64,000 nt of DNA from NCBI RefSeq assembly GCF_008017805.1, contig NZ_VRTT01000026.1:24414-88413 (forward strand). Reading direction: 5' to 3'. This DNA is from Paenibacillus sp. N3.4. Lineage in GTDB: Bacteria; Bacillota; Bacilli; Paenibacillales; NBRC-103111. The position numbers were made by a program, and so were the translations under genes. The notes beneath the pieces were generated by a model. That model saw only the letters and a list, made by a program, of their open reading frames with translations. It did no database searches and had not been told where the DNA came from. Below are positions 27,501 to 35,568 of this stretch, piece by piece. The stretch's first letter is position 1, and each line of letters opens with the position of its first letter.

Positions 27501-28136
27501 ATGGATCTCGTCCTCATAGGTGAAGGCGGACATAGCAAAGTAATCAAGGATTTAATTGGATCGAAGCATGCGTATAACCTCAGGGCTATCCTGGATGACA
27601 AGTACGAACAATTAAAGCTAGTCGGCGACATCTACATAGGACCTATTTCCTCTGTACACGACTTAGTTGAACAGATGCGGAGTTCTCCTAAATTTGTGAT
27701 CGGAATCGGCAATAATAGAACTCGCAAGTCGATTGCAGAGAGGCTGGGTTTAACGAGAGAGAGCTATACTTCACTCATTCATGATTCTGCCATTGTGAGT
27801 GGAAGTGCGTTTATAGGGGTTGGGTCCGTAATTATGGCTCATACCATTGTCAATGCCGGTGCTGTCATTGGGGATCACGCCATCATTAATTCTGGTGCAA
27901 TTGTTGAGCACGATGCCTATGTTGGCGATTATGTCCACATCGCCCCGAAATCTCTGCTGACAGGCTCTGTTGTTGCCGGGGAAGGGGCTATGATCGGTGC
28001 AGGGGCAACGGTTATTCCAGGGAAGAAGATAGGGGAATGGGTCACTGTGGGAGCCGGGGCAACAGTCATTCATGATCTCCCCTCCTATTGTACGGCTGTA
28101 GGCATTCCTGCTCGAATGATTGCTAGATCGTCTTAG
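27501..28136 (+). CDS. PglD/NeuD-family sugar acetyltransferase
   Basis: This 211-residue protein has an N-terminal Rossmann-like nucleotide-sugar domain (LVLIGEGGHSKVIKDLI) and a C-terminal beta-helix with GAIVEHDAYVGDYVHIAP, which holds the catalytic-type His of PglD. It would acetylate the 4-amino group of UDP-4-amino-4,6-dideoxy-GlcNAc to give UDP-N,N'-diacetylbacillosamine. It sits between the phosphoglycosyl transferase and the aminotransferase of the same route (EpsL, EpsM, EpsN order as in B. subtilis). Confidence 0.93.
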   Translation: MDLVLIGEGGHSKVIKDLIGSKHAYNLRAILDDKYEQLKLVGDIYIGPISSVHDLVEQMRSSPKFVIGIGNNRTRKSIAERLGLTRESYTSLIHDSAIVSGSAFIGVGSVIMAHTIVNAGAVIGDHAIINSGAIVEHDAYVGDYVHIAPKSLLTGSVVAGEGAMIGAGATVIPGKKIGEWVTVGAGATVIHDLPSYCTAVGIPARMIARSS

Positions 28137-28201
28137 GAAATTCGGAGAAAAATAGCTATTGATGCATATATCATCTATTCGGAAGGCTGTGAATTAATAT
28201 C

Positions 28202-29368
28202 ATGTCGCTACAAAACAAGAAAATATTTCTTTCCCCTCCACACATGAGCGGGAATGAAATGACGTATATCCAGGACGCTTTTGATACAAATTGGATCGCT
28301 CCGCTTGGTCCGCATGTGGATGCCTTTGAGAAAGAGCTTGCTGCTTATGTAGGCGTTAAGGATGCCGCGGCTGTCAGCTCAGGGACAGCTGCCATTCATC
28401 TTGCTTTGCAACTGCTGGAGGTTAAAGAAGGCGATACGGTTTTCTGCTCAAGTCTTACGTTTGTGGCCAGTGCGAATCCGATTGTCTATTGCGGGGCCAA
28501 GCCGATCTTTATTGATTCTGAGCCGGAGACATGGAATATGTCGCCTCAGGCACTGGAACGCGCACTGCATGACGCAGTACAAGAGGGGCAATTGCCTAAA
28601 GCCGTTATTGTCGTCAATCTCTATGGACAAAGTGCCAAAATGGATGAAATTATTCGGTTATGTGATGACTTTGATATTCCCGTTATCGAGGATGCGGCTG
28701 AATCGTTAGGTTCCACCTATCGGGGTGAAGCAAGCGGGTCTTATGGCAAATTTGGTGTTTATTCCTTTAACGGGAACAAGATCATATCCACCTCGGGCGG
28801 GGGCATGCTGGTTTCCAATGATGTGGAGCAGTTAAAAAGAGCACGGTTTTTAGCTACACAAGCAAGAGATCAGGCGGCACATTATCAGCATAGTCAATTG
28901 GGCTTTAATTACCGTTTGAGTAATGTTCTGGCAGGGATTGGAAGAGCCCAATTAGAGGTATTGGATGATCGCGTTCAAGCCAGAAGAATGATTTTTAATA
29001 GGTATCAAGAAGCTTTGTCCTCTTTACCGGGCGTTCACTTCATGCCAGAACTGGCAAGCTCACGTTCCAATCGTTGGCTCACCGTCTTAACCATAGACGA
29101 GCAAGAAGCGGGGATTAGCGTTCAGGAAGTGCTTGCAGCATTGACGGAACAAAACATCGAAGCTCGTCCCGTATGGAAGCCGCTTCATCTGCAGCCGCTT
29201 TTTGAAGGAGCTAAATTTTATCCGCATCGTGAAAAGGAGATTGTATCGGAACGATTATTTCATACAGGTCTATGTTTGCCTTCCGGATCTCAAATGACAG
29301 AAGATGACCAGTATAGAGTTATCTCGTGTATGAAGAAGTCTATCCTTCAAACCATTCATTCAAGTTAA
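28202..29368 (+). CDS. DegT/DnrJ/EryC1 PLP aminotransferase (PglE/EpsN-like)
   Basis: This 388-residue fold-type I aminotransferase opens with [20 protein letters not shown] and has [13 protein letters not shown] for cofactor phosphate binding, [10 protein letters not shown] with the PLP-pairing Asp and [14 protein letters not shown] with the Schiff-base Lys. It would aminate the 4-keto sugar made by the dehydratase at 17658, using glutamate. It is the third enzyme of the inferred bacillosamine set. Confidence 0.95.
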   Translation: MSLQNKKIFLSPPHMSGNEMTYIQDAFDTNWIAPLGPHVDAFEKELAAYVGVKDAAAVSSGTAAIHLALQLLEVKEGDTVFCSSLTFVASANPIVYCGAKPIFIDSEPETWNMSPQALERALHDAVQEGQLPKAVIVVNLYGQSAKMDEIIRLCDDFDIPVIEDAAESLGSTYRGEASGSYGKFGVYSFNGNKIISTSGGGMLVSNDVEQLKRARFLATQARDQAAHYQHSQLGFNYRLSNVLAGIGRAQLEVLDDRVQARRMIFNRYQEALSSLPGVHFMPELASSRSNRWLTVLTIDEQEAGISVQEVLAALTEQNIEARPVWKPLHLQPLFEGAKFYPHREKEIVSERLFHTGLCLPSGSQMTEDDQYRVISCMKKSILQTIHSS

Positions 29369-29394
29369 CTATTAAACGGGAGGTCATCGTAACC

Positions 29395-31197
29395 ATGTGC
29401 GGAATTGTTGGATATATCGGTAATCAAGATGCGAAGGAGATTTTAGTCAAAGGACTTGAAAAACTGGAATACAGAGGTTATGATTCCTCCGGAGTAGCCC
29501 TGTTAAATGACAGTGGACTGCATGTCTACAAAGAACAGGGCCGCATTGCGGCCCTTCGTGAGGTCATCGACGAGCAGGAGCAGGCGAAGGTAGGAATCGG
29601 CCACACCCGATGGGCCACACATGGGAAGCCTAGTCGTAGAAATGCCCATCCTCATTTAAGCAACAGCGGACGGTTTACGATCGTTCATAACGGAGTCATT
29701 GAGAACTATGAAGAACTTAAAGCGCGCTATTTGCTGGATATTCCCTTCGCCAGTGATACGGACACAGAGGTTATCGTACAATTGATGGATAAATGGGTGG
29801 AGAGCGGAGTAGCGGTTGAGAATGCTTTCCGGCAGTTGTTCCTGGAGATTAAGGGATCCTATGCGGTTGCCTTATTAGACAATCAAGACTTGGAAACGAT
29901 TTATGTAGGTAAAAATAAGAGCCCATTACTTATCGGACTCGGTCAAGATTTCCACGTTATTGCTAGTGATGCTCTGGCCATGCTGCAAGTAACGAATCAA
30001 TTTGTTGAATTGATGGATGAAGAGATCGTCATTCTCCGCCAAACCTCCAAACGGATTACAAACCTGAGCGGAGAAATCGTTCAGCGTAGACCCTTTTACG
30101 TCAAGCTGGATGCCAGCGATATCGAAAAGGGGCCCTACCCGCACTATATGCTGAAAGAAATTGACGAACAGCCGGTTGTCATCCGTAAGGTCATCTCCAA
30201 ATACCAAGACATCACTGGCGATTTGGTTATCGATAGCCATATTCGGGCGCATATCCAGAAGGCCGATCGAATCTACATCATTGCTTGTGGTACAAGTTAT
30301 CATGCGGGATTAGTAGGTAAGCAGCTGATGGAGAAGATTGCAGATATACCGGTTGAAACACATATTGCCAGTGAATTTTTATATAACAGACCTCTCTTGT
30401 CAGTGAATCCACTCTTTATCTTTATTTCCCAAAGTGGAGAAACAGCGGATAGTCGAGGTGTGCTAGTCGCTATGAAACAATTGGGCCATATCACCTTGAC
30501 GATAACCAACGTTCCAGGGTCAACGCTATCTCGCGAAGCCACGTACACCTTATTGACGCATGCCGGACCAGAAATTGCGGTAGCATCAACTAAGGCCTAT
30601 ACAGCACAAATCGCTGTCTTAGCCATATTGGCATTCGATAGCGCGCGTGCCAAGGGAATCAAGGTAGATGTGAATCCTGTGCATGAATTAAGTATTGCCG
30701 CGAATGCCATGGAAATTATGATTAATCATAAAGAAGTGATGGAAGAGGTCGTTTGGCAATATGTAAACACTTCACGTAACTGCTTTTTTATCGGTCGGGG
30801 TGTGGACTACTATGCTTGTTTGGAAGGCGCGCTCAAGCTGAAGGAGATTTCCTATATCCAAGCCGAAGGATTTCCGGGCGGAGAGCTGAAGCATGGGACG
30901 ATTGCCTTAATTGAGGAAGGTACTCCGGTTATTGCACTCGTCACACAAGCTCACGTTAGAGCCAATATTCGCAGTAATGTTCAGGAGGTCAAAGCACGCG
31001 GCGCACATGTCTGTATGATTAGCATTGAAGGGATCGAGGAGAAAGAAGATCACATTATTCTCCCTGCAGTCCATGAATGGCTAACACCGCTTGTTTCCGT
31101 CGTTCCTTTACAACTAATCGCTTATTATGCTGCATTATATCGGGGCTGCGATGTAGATAAACCAAGAAATCTTGCCAAGAGTGTTACTGTGGAGTGA
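29395..31197 (+). CDS. glmS: Glutamine-fructose-6-phosphate aminotransferase
   Basis: This 600-residue enzyme begins at CGIVGYIG, where Cys becomes the N-terminal nucleophile after Met removal. Further upstream in-frame codons are therefore not used. The glutaminase half has GHTRWATHG; the isomerase half has two SIS domains with CGTSYHAG and SQSGETADS, and ends [13 protein letters not shown]. It makes glucosamine-6-phosphate, the precursor of UDP-GlcNAc. Its place at the end of the EPS block suggests a pathway-dedicated copy. No glmS ribozyme can precede it because only 26 bp separate it from the upstream gene. Confidence 0.96.
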   Translation: MCGIVGYIGNQDAKEILVKGLEKLEYRGYDSSGVALLNDSGLHVYKEQGRIAALREVIDEQEQAKVGIGHTRWATHGKPSRRNAHPHLSNSGRFTIVHNGVIENYEELKARYLLDIPFASDTDTEVIVQLMDKWVESGVAVENAFRQLFLEIKGSYAVALLDNQDLETIYVGKNKSPLLIGLGQDFHVIASDALAMLQVTNQFVELMDEEIVILRQTSKRITNLSGEIVQRRPFYVKLDASDIEKGPYPHYMLKEIDEQPVVIRKVISKYQDITGDLVIDSHIRAHIQKADRIYIIACGTSYHAGLVGKQLMEKIADIPVETHIASEFLYNRPLLSVNPLFIFISQSGETADSRGVLVAMKQLGHITLTITNVPGSTLSREATYTLLTHAGPEIAVASTKAYTAQIAVLAILAFDSARAKGIKVDVNPVHELSIAANAMEIMINHKEVMEEVVWQYVNTSRNCFFIGRGVDYYACLEGALKLKEISYIQAEGFPGGELKHGTIALIEEGTPVIALVTQAHVRANIRSNVQEVKARGAHVCMISIEGIEEKEDHIILPAVHEWLTPLVSVVPLQLIAYYAALYRGCDVDKPRNLAKSVTVE

Positions 31198-31205
31198 TGG
31201 AGACC

Positions 31206-31556
31206 ATGATTGGACAAAACATTTCAAGTATTCGTAAACAAAGGGGATATACGTTATCAGAGCTTTCTGAGCGGACCGGTATCTCCAAATCCTATTTAAG
31301 CAACATTGAAAGAAATCTTAAACAGAACCCTTCTATCCATGTCATGGAAAGAATTGCCCTGGTTCTGAAGGTAGATTTGAAAACGCTGTTAAAAATAGCG
31401 GTAGATGTTGAGACGAACCCTCAACTGGATCAAGAATGGATTGATTTTGTTTTTTATTTGAAACAATCCGGCATAGCCAAAGAACGGATTCATGAATTTA
31501 AAAAATTTATTGATTTTATGAAATGGCAAGATGATAAAACATCGAATAAACAATAA
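31206..31556 (+). CDS. SlrR-like SinR paralogue
   Basis: This protein of about 116 residues has an XRE helix-turn-helix (IRKQRGYTLSELSERTGISK, SYLSNIERNLKQNPSI) and a C-terminal SinI-type dimerisation helix (LDQEWIDFVFYLKQSGIAK). It aligns end to end with the SinR at 31695, with a more divergent C-terminus, as SlrR relates to SinR in B. subtilis. ATG 31206 matches the MIG start of SinR; GTG 31194 or ATG 31197 are alternatives. It directly follows glmS, so it is probably transcribed with the EPS genes and could form a feedback loop. Confidence 0.85.
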   Translation: MIGQNISSIRKQRGYTLSELSERTGISKSYLSNIERNLKQNPSIHVMERIALVLKVDLKTLLKIAVDVETNPQLDQEWIDFVFYLKQSGIAKERIHEFKKFIDFMKWQDDKTSNKQ

Positions 31557-31621
31557 TTCATTAACGGCGTTTACCCAAAAACATTTTTTTGGTGAATTGC
31601 CGTTCTTAATAACAAACATAT

Positions 31622-31650
31622 TTGTTCGTTGTAAGAAATTCTGCTATACT
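31622..31650 (+). promoter_or_regulatory. Promoter of the sinR-like gene
   Basis: TTGTTC (31622-31627), 17-bp spacer, TATACT (31645-31650) with an upstream TG. An inverted repeat AACAAA-N4-TTTGTT (31611-31626) and degenerate SinR-like words (31602-31617, 31624-31639) overlap it, so autoregulation is possible but not demonstrable from sequence. Confidence 0.7.
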
Positions 31651-31694
31651 AACAACAAGAGCAATTATAACTTCACGAAGAGGGAAGATCTGAA

Positions 31695-32036
31695 ATGATT
31701 GGAAAACGTGTACAACAATTGAGAAAAGAGAAAGGCCTGTCCCTGACAGAATTGGCAGAACGCGCAGGCGTTGCCAAGTCATATATCAGCAGCTTGGAAC
31801 GAGACATTCAGAAGAATCCGTCGATTCAATTTCTTGAGAAAATTGCAGCTGTATTAAAAGTACCTGTCGACAGGTTGATTGATGATCAGGAAGAAATGGC
31901 TCCAAATGACCGTGAGCTGGATCAGGAATGGTATGAGATCATTAAGGAAGCCATGACTTCAGGTGTTGACAAACAGCAGTTTCGGGAATTTTTAGATTTC
32001 AATAAATGGAGAATGAAACGTCCAAACGATGAGTAG
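31695..32036 (+). CDS. sinR: Biofilm master repressor SinR homologue
   Basis: This 113-residue protein has an N-terminal XRE DNA-binding domain (MIGKRVQQLRKEKGLSLTEL, AGVAKSYISSLERDIQKNP) and the C-terminal SinI-interaction domain (LDQEWYEIIKEAMTSGVDKQ, then QFREFLDFNKW). The match to B. subtilis SinR runs the full length. It should repress EPS genes by binding GTTCTTT sites, several of which lie in promoters of this window, and be relieved by a SinI antirepressor; a candidate is convergent at 32058-32237. It has its own promoter and an AGAGGGAAG site before the ATG. Confidence 0.93.
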   Translation: MIGKRVQQLRKEKGLSLTELAERAGVAKSYISSLERDIQKNPSIQFLEKIAAVLKVPVDRLIDDQEEMAPNDRELDQEWYEIIKEAMTSGVDKQQFREFLDFNKWRMKRPNDE

Positions 32037-32057
32037 TATTGAGTTCGTTAATGAATG

Positions 32058-32237
32058 CTACGGGGACGTACAAGTGTTCGTTGCTGTTGAAATGTGTGGA
32101 TTTTTCATGGGTTGATAGGGGCTTCTTAAGAATGCGCGGATATCCTCCAACGTAAGACCCAACTTACGTGCACTCATAATCAGATTCATCCATTCTGCAT
32201 CAAACTCTTCGGTTTTCATCTGGTTTAACATACTCAT
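32058..32237 (-). CDS. SinI-like antirepressor, 59 residues
   Basis: The protein MSMLNQMKTEEFDAEWMNLI continues SARKLGLTLEDIRAFLRS. This matches the SinI helix-hairpin (LDQEW..L...A......EEIR..L) and lacks a DNA-binding domain, as SinI does. The minus-strand GGAGGGG site is well spaced before the ATG at 32237. It should bind the C-terminal helices of the SinR-like proteins encoded convergently beside it and relieve repression of the EPS promoters. Its control region contains two GATAC-N5-GTATC sites. In B. subtilis sinI lies upstream of sinR on the same strand; here it is convergent. Confidence 0.82.
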   Translation of the reverse strand: MSMLNQMKTEEFDAEWMNLIMSARKLGLTLEDIRAFLRSPYQPMKNPHISTATNTCTSP

Positions 32238-32267
32238 AGTTATAACCCCTCCACAATCATCCGATGT

Positions 32268-32353
32268 GATACAAATCGTATCTTACTGCTTATTATTGCA
32301 CGTTTTTTCCGTGAAATCAATCCTGCAATTATTAAAATTATACAAAGTGTATC
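32268..32353 (-). promoter_or_regulatory. Control region of the SinI-like gene with two GATAC-N5-GTATC sites
   Basis: Site 1, GATACAAATCGTATC (32268-32282), is a perfect inverted repeat around five bases. Site 2, TATACAAAGTGTATC (32339-32353), has one mismatch and overlaps a minus-strand TATAAT (32342-32337). A second possible promoter is TTGATT-17-AATAAT on the minus strand between the sites. The same operator type occurs at 33757, 33826 and 35576. Confidence 0.65.
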
Positions 32354-32435
32354 AGGAATAAGGTGAATCCCTCGACAAATAACACGTGAATACCGGAAAT
32401 CGCCTCAATAAACGGGAGAGGGGAGGGATTACCTG

Positions 32436-33302
32436 GTGAATGGTAAGCGCCTTAGTCGCAGGACATTTCTCAAGAACAGCCTATTTACCATAAAAGCTCT
32501 TGCTGCCCTAGCGGGAGTTGGCGGGCTTTATAGTATTTTCGGAGAGCGGTTTTGGATCCAAACCAAAATGGTTCGTCTTTCATATCGTCGTTATCCTTTA
32601 TCCTTCGCAGGCATGCGGATTGTCCAATTTAGCGATACACATATTGGAAAGTATTACAGCTTGAATCGATTAGAAGAAGTCGTTGAACTTGTTCAAAAGC
32701 AAAAACCTGATTTGATCTGCTTTACAGGGGATCTATTTGATTCTAAATTCGGGGAAGTAAGCGATGACGTCATTCCGATTCTAGCTCGACTTCAAGCCGA
32801 TTTGGGTAAATTTGCAGTTCTTGGTAATCACGATATGCGTTTGAATGCCAAACGGGTCGTGGATGTGCTGGAGCGCTCAGGTTTTACCGTACTTATCAAC
32901 CAAAGCCGATCTATTGTGCGTGGACATGAGCGATTGCAGGTGGTCGGTATAGATGAAATCTTTCATGGCAAACCTAATTTACCACTCGCTATGAAGGGGG
33001 TAGGACGGGACGATTTCGTACTTTTACTTGCCCACGAGCCGGATTTTGCAGATACAGCCATCTCTTTTCCTGTCGATTTGCAGCTCTCGGGTCACAGCCA
33101 TGGCGGGCAGATACGAATCCCTTTTTACGGGAGCATCTTTATACCAGACTTGGCTCAGAAGTATCCGATGGGGCTGTACACCTTCGCAGACAGTGAGTTT
33201 CATGTGTATACAAATCGCGGAATAGGAACAACGTTATTTCCGATCCGGTTCAATTGTCGGCCTGAGATTACGGTCTTTGACCTAGAGACTAAGCCGTCTT
33301 AA
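32436..33302 (+). CDS. Metallophosphoesterase with twin-arginine signal (YkuE-like)
   Basis: This 288-residue protein has an N-terminal SRRTFLKN twin-arginine motif and a hydrophobic stretch, so it is probably exported folded by Tat. The calcineurin-like metal site is complete: FSDTHIG, FTGDLFDS, LGNHDMR, LLAHEPDF and LSGHSHGGQ. B. subtilis YkuE is a close type. The substrate may be a phosphoester at the cell surface. GTG start behind AGGGGAGGGA; a single-gene unit. Confidence 0.92.
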   Translation: MNGKRLSRRTFLKNSLFTIKALAALAGVGGLYSIFGERFWIQTKMVRLSYRRYPLSFAGMRIVQFSDTHIGKYYSLNRLEEVVELVQKQKPDLICFTGDLFDSKFGEVSDDVIPILARLQADLGKFAVLGNHDMRLNAKRVVDVLERSGFTVLINQSRSIVRGHERLQVVGIDEIFHGKPNLPLAMKGVGRDDFVLLLAHEPDFADTAISFPVDLQLSGHSHGGQIRIPFYGSIFIPDLAQKYPMGLYTFADSEFHVYTNRGIGTTLFPIRFNCRPEITVFDLETKPS

Positions 33303-33343
33303 ACAAGCAGAATCTCCGCTGGCTTTAGCCAACGGAGTATGTC

Positions 33344-33631
33344 CTAATAGCAGAACCATTTTTTCCAAATATCAAGAGAATCCTTGCCATCAGTGTCTTC
33401 CCACTTCATCTTATCGAAGTCTTTTTTGTTTTTCTTGATTAAATCTTCCAGATTTTTGTCAATCTCTTTCTTATTGCTAGTGACGTAAGAGAATAGTTGT
33501 TGAATGGGTTGTGCCGCACTTTTTTTGTTCTCTGAGGCATTATGAGAGCTTGTTGATGCAGAAGCATAGGCAGGAAATATAATTGCACTAAAAAGCAGAA
33601 GGATAAGGGATATTCTTACGATTTTATACAT
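33344..33631 (-). CDS. Small secreted protein of unknown function
   Basis: This 95-residue protein has a Sec signal peptide (MYKIVRISLILLLFSAIIFP, cleavage near ASA-S at about residue 26). A Lys/Glu/Asp-rich helical mature part follows (QQLFSYVTSNKKEIDKNLED) and it ends in WFCY. No family is recognised. An AAGGGAGG site precedes the ATG. A degenerate SinR-type palindrome overlaps the -10 of its likely promoter (33681-33723), so it may belong to the biofilm regulon. Confidence 0.7.
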   Translation of the reverse strand: MYKIVRISLILLLFSAIIFPAYASASTSSHNASENKKSAAQPIQQLFSYVTSNKKEIDKNLEDLIKKNKKDFDKMKWEDTDGKDSLDIWKKWFCY

Positions 33632-33680
33632 TGTACCTAACCTCCCTTCATGATAAATTAATATGTATGTAGGAGTGGAC

Positions 33681-33723
33681 GTTCGTTATAAAGAATTATA
33701 TCGTAAATATTAGGTTTTGAGAA
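33681..33723 (-). promoter_or_regulatory. Promoter of the small secreted protein with SinR-like palindrome
   Basis: On the minus strand TTCTCA (33723-33718), 17-bp spacer, TATAAT (33700-33695). GTTCGTTATAAAGAAT (33681-33696, two mismatched pairs) starts inside the -10, as at 16605-16624. Confidence 0.45.
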
Positions 33724-33756
33724 CTAGAAAAGGCATAGATCATTTCTATAATTTGT

Positions 33757-33840
33757 GATACAATATGTATCATATAGTGATAAAGAGGGGGGACTTGGGA
33801 ATAACATATTTTTTTGGTATTTTTAGATACAATTAGTATC
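33757..33840 (+). promoter_or_regulatory. Two GATAC-N5-GTATC operators before the integrase-like gene
   Basis: GATACAATATGTATC (33757-33771, extended to TGATAC/GTATCA) and GATACAATTAGTATC (33826-33840) are perfect inverted repeats 69 bp apart. A TATAGT (33773-33778) follows the first site, but no good -35 is seen. They match the sites at 32268 and 35576. Confidence 0.65.
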
Positions 33841-33880
33841 AAAACAAATGAATCCGATTAAATGATGTGAGGTGCAACTC

Positions 33881-34387
33881 ATGCAAGTGGTTCAGCCTAT
33901 AAGAGAACAAGAGAAAATTGAAGCGATACAAGCCGTGTTGAAAGAACAATCGATTCGAGACTGGCTTCTTTTCACAATTGGGATTAATTCCGGACTCCAT
34001 CTAAGCGATCTTCTTTCGTTGAAAGTAAAAGATGTGATGGATCGAAATATCGTACATGTGCGGGAGGAAAAAACGGGTAAATTAAAGACGTTTCAGCTTT
34101 CTGCACAGCTGAAGGTATTTATTGAGGATTATATCAGGTATATGGATGAAGACAATTTTTTGTTTCCATCCCAACGGACAGGCAACCCGATCAAACGAAT
34201 TCGGGTTTATCGGATTCTGAGCGAAGCTGCCAAGCAAGTGGGGCTATCTGATATTGGTACGCACACGCTCCGAAAAACATATGGTTATCATTATTATCTA
34301 AAAACGAAAAATGTTTCGGTTTTAAGAGATTTATTTAATCAGTCGGCCCCATCTGTTACTTTAAGATATATCGGTGTAACGAGTTAG
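33881..34387 (+). CDS. Short tyrosine recombinase-like protein, catalytic residues altered
   Basis: This 168-residue protein consists only of the catalytic domain of the tyrosine recombinase family and lacks the core-binding domain. Box I reads NSGLHLSDLLSLK, with His where the catalytic Arg normally stands. Box II THTLRKTYGYHYY is intact. The block LFNQSAPSVTLRYIG keeps the Tyr but has Gln in place of the usual His. The C-terminus is short. It may be a non-cutting DNA-binding derivative. ATG 33881 is chosen over GTG 33872 because GAGGTG lies 7 bp upstream. Confidence 0.85.
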   Translation: MQVVQPIREQEKIEAIQAVLKEQSIRDWLLFTIGINSGLHLSDLLSLKVKDVMDRNIVHVREEKTGKLKTFQLSAQLKVFIEDYIRYMDEDNFLFPSQRTGNPIKRIRVYRILSEAAKQVGLSDIGTHTLRKTYGYHYYLKTKNVSVLRDLFNQSAPSVTLRYIGVTS

Positions 34388-34440
34388 ATATTACTTCAAT
34401 TCCAAGATCATAGCTGAGCGTTGGGAGTGTTGCTTCTTTT

Positions 34441-34584
34441 ATGAAAAACGAAGAAAAGATTTTGTTAAACATTCATCAAATTCTTCAGCAGCTAGGTATT
34501 GATCCACAGAAGTTTCAACAAACAACAAGCATCTCTTCCTCACCATCTACTCCAAGGAGCGCTCAGCTCTCACAAAAGCAATAA
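34441..34584 (+). CDS. Possible 47-residue protein
   Basis: A short frame, MKNEEKILLNIHQILQQLGI and on, with a Ser/Gln-rich tail. It has a helical N-terminal half of plausible composition, but only a distant GGGAG as ribosome binding site. Its 3' end overlaps the convergent XRE gene. Support is weak. Confidence 0.3.
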   Translation: MKNEEKILLNIHQILQQLGIDPQKFQQTTSISSSPSTPRSAQLSQKQ

Positions 34585-34932
34585 ACCTTTTTGCTTCATC
34601 AGGAGTTAGTCTTCTGCCATCCACAGTCAAAGAGAATTTTTTCAAAATGCTCTCATCCGTTAAATCGAGGTGCTCAACAAACTCGCGAACATCATGATCA
34701 AGAACCATCTCTGGTTGATCTGTTCTGCCGAGCAAATAATCAATAGAAACACTAAAGAAGTTGCAATCTTATTAATCGTTTCGTAATCTGGCTCACGGCG
34801 GTTTGTTTCATAATGTGAAAGAGCAGCTCTAGAAATACCAATTTTATTGGAGAGTTCTTCTTGAGTCAGTCCTCTTTTCTCACGTAATTGCGCAATTCTA
34901 TCTCCATACTTCAAGTAGGTATCATTCCTCAC
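34547..34932 (-). pseudogene. XRE-family repressor (PBSX Xre/ImmR-like), broken by one frameshift
   Basis: The N-terminal frame (from 34932) has a clear XRE domain: IAQLREKRGLTQEELSNKIG and ISRAALSHYETNRREPDYET. After KIA it shifts out of frame. The second frame to 34547 gives LLGRTDQPEMVLDHDVREFV and TPDEAKRFIAFVRAERSLE, the usual C-terminus of such repressors. One added A near 34761 (GCAAC to GCAAAC) rejoins them as KIANFFSVSIDYLLGRTD, about 128 residues. The recognition helix SRAxxSHYE resembles PBSX Xre, whose operators, as I recall, are GATAC...GTATC. It is therefore the best candidate reader of the sites at 32268, 33757, 33826 and 35576. Confidence 0.85.
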
Positions 34933-35053
34933 TATGTATTTTTTCTATATCCATATTTCCACTGCTTTTAAGGCTGTATCAGAGAACTATTATAGCAAAG
35001 CAGAGATTCATTTGACTAGATAAAAGATGAAATCATAAAGGAGAGTTATAGGA

Positions 35054-35488
35054 ATGGCAGTGGAAAGAAGGGATAAATTGGAATTGGTGGTACCATTTAT
35101 GGGTAAGTTGAATATTGTTCAAATTCGAGATCAGCTAATAAATAGTAAATATACATTAATTGACATTATAGAACTTGAGAAATTCCATTTTAAATTTATA
35201 AGTTCGTTGTGTTTGCCAACAAATCGTCAGGTCACCTACGGGTTTGAACTCACCATTTTTAATCGTTCAATTCAAGTTGTTGGTGGCATTACGTTAGTAA
35301 GCAATACGGAAAATGAATACGTATATAAAGCGATAATTAAACAAGATTCGAATGAAGACGCTGATTCTGAAATGCTATACATGATTAATCAGCTTGCCGT
35401 TAAGCAGGATAATAAATACGGTAAACTAGTGAAAAGCTACTCACCAGAGTCCTTATCCATGGAGAATACAGTCGATTTGATATGCTGA
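35054..35488 (+). CDS. Protein of unknown function, PilZ-like beta-barrel pattern
   Basis: This 144-residue protein has a segment FKFISSLCLPTNRQVTYGFE, then VVGGITLVSNTENEYVYKAI, then a helical end. The pattern of alternating strands and the position of FSSxLxLPxNxxVxYxFE resembles PilZ-domain proteins of Bacillota, but the c-di-GMP RxxxR motif is missing. It could be a degenerate PilZ protein or unrelated. The GGAGAG site lies 8 bp before the ATG. Confidence 0.6.
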   Translation: MAVERRDKLELVVPFMGKLNIVQIRDQLINSKYTLIDIIELEKFHFKFISSLCLPTNRQVTYGFELTIFNRSIQVVGGITLVSNTENEYVYKAIIKQDSNEDADSEMLYMINQLAVKQDNKYGKLVKSYSPESLSMENTVDLIC

Positions 35489-35568
35489 AGAAGATAAATG
35501 AATAAGCAGATCCATCTTTAAATTTGCTTTTATTCGTTGCTTTTTCACAAATTCTGGATCGCCCCCCC

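Noticed and set aside
29326..29394. Upstream extension of glmS
   Set aside because: GlmS needs Cys at position 2 as the processed N-terminal nucleophile; the extension overlaps the aminotransferase gene.
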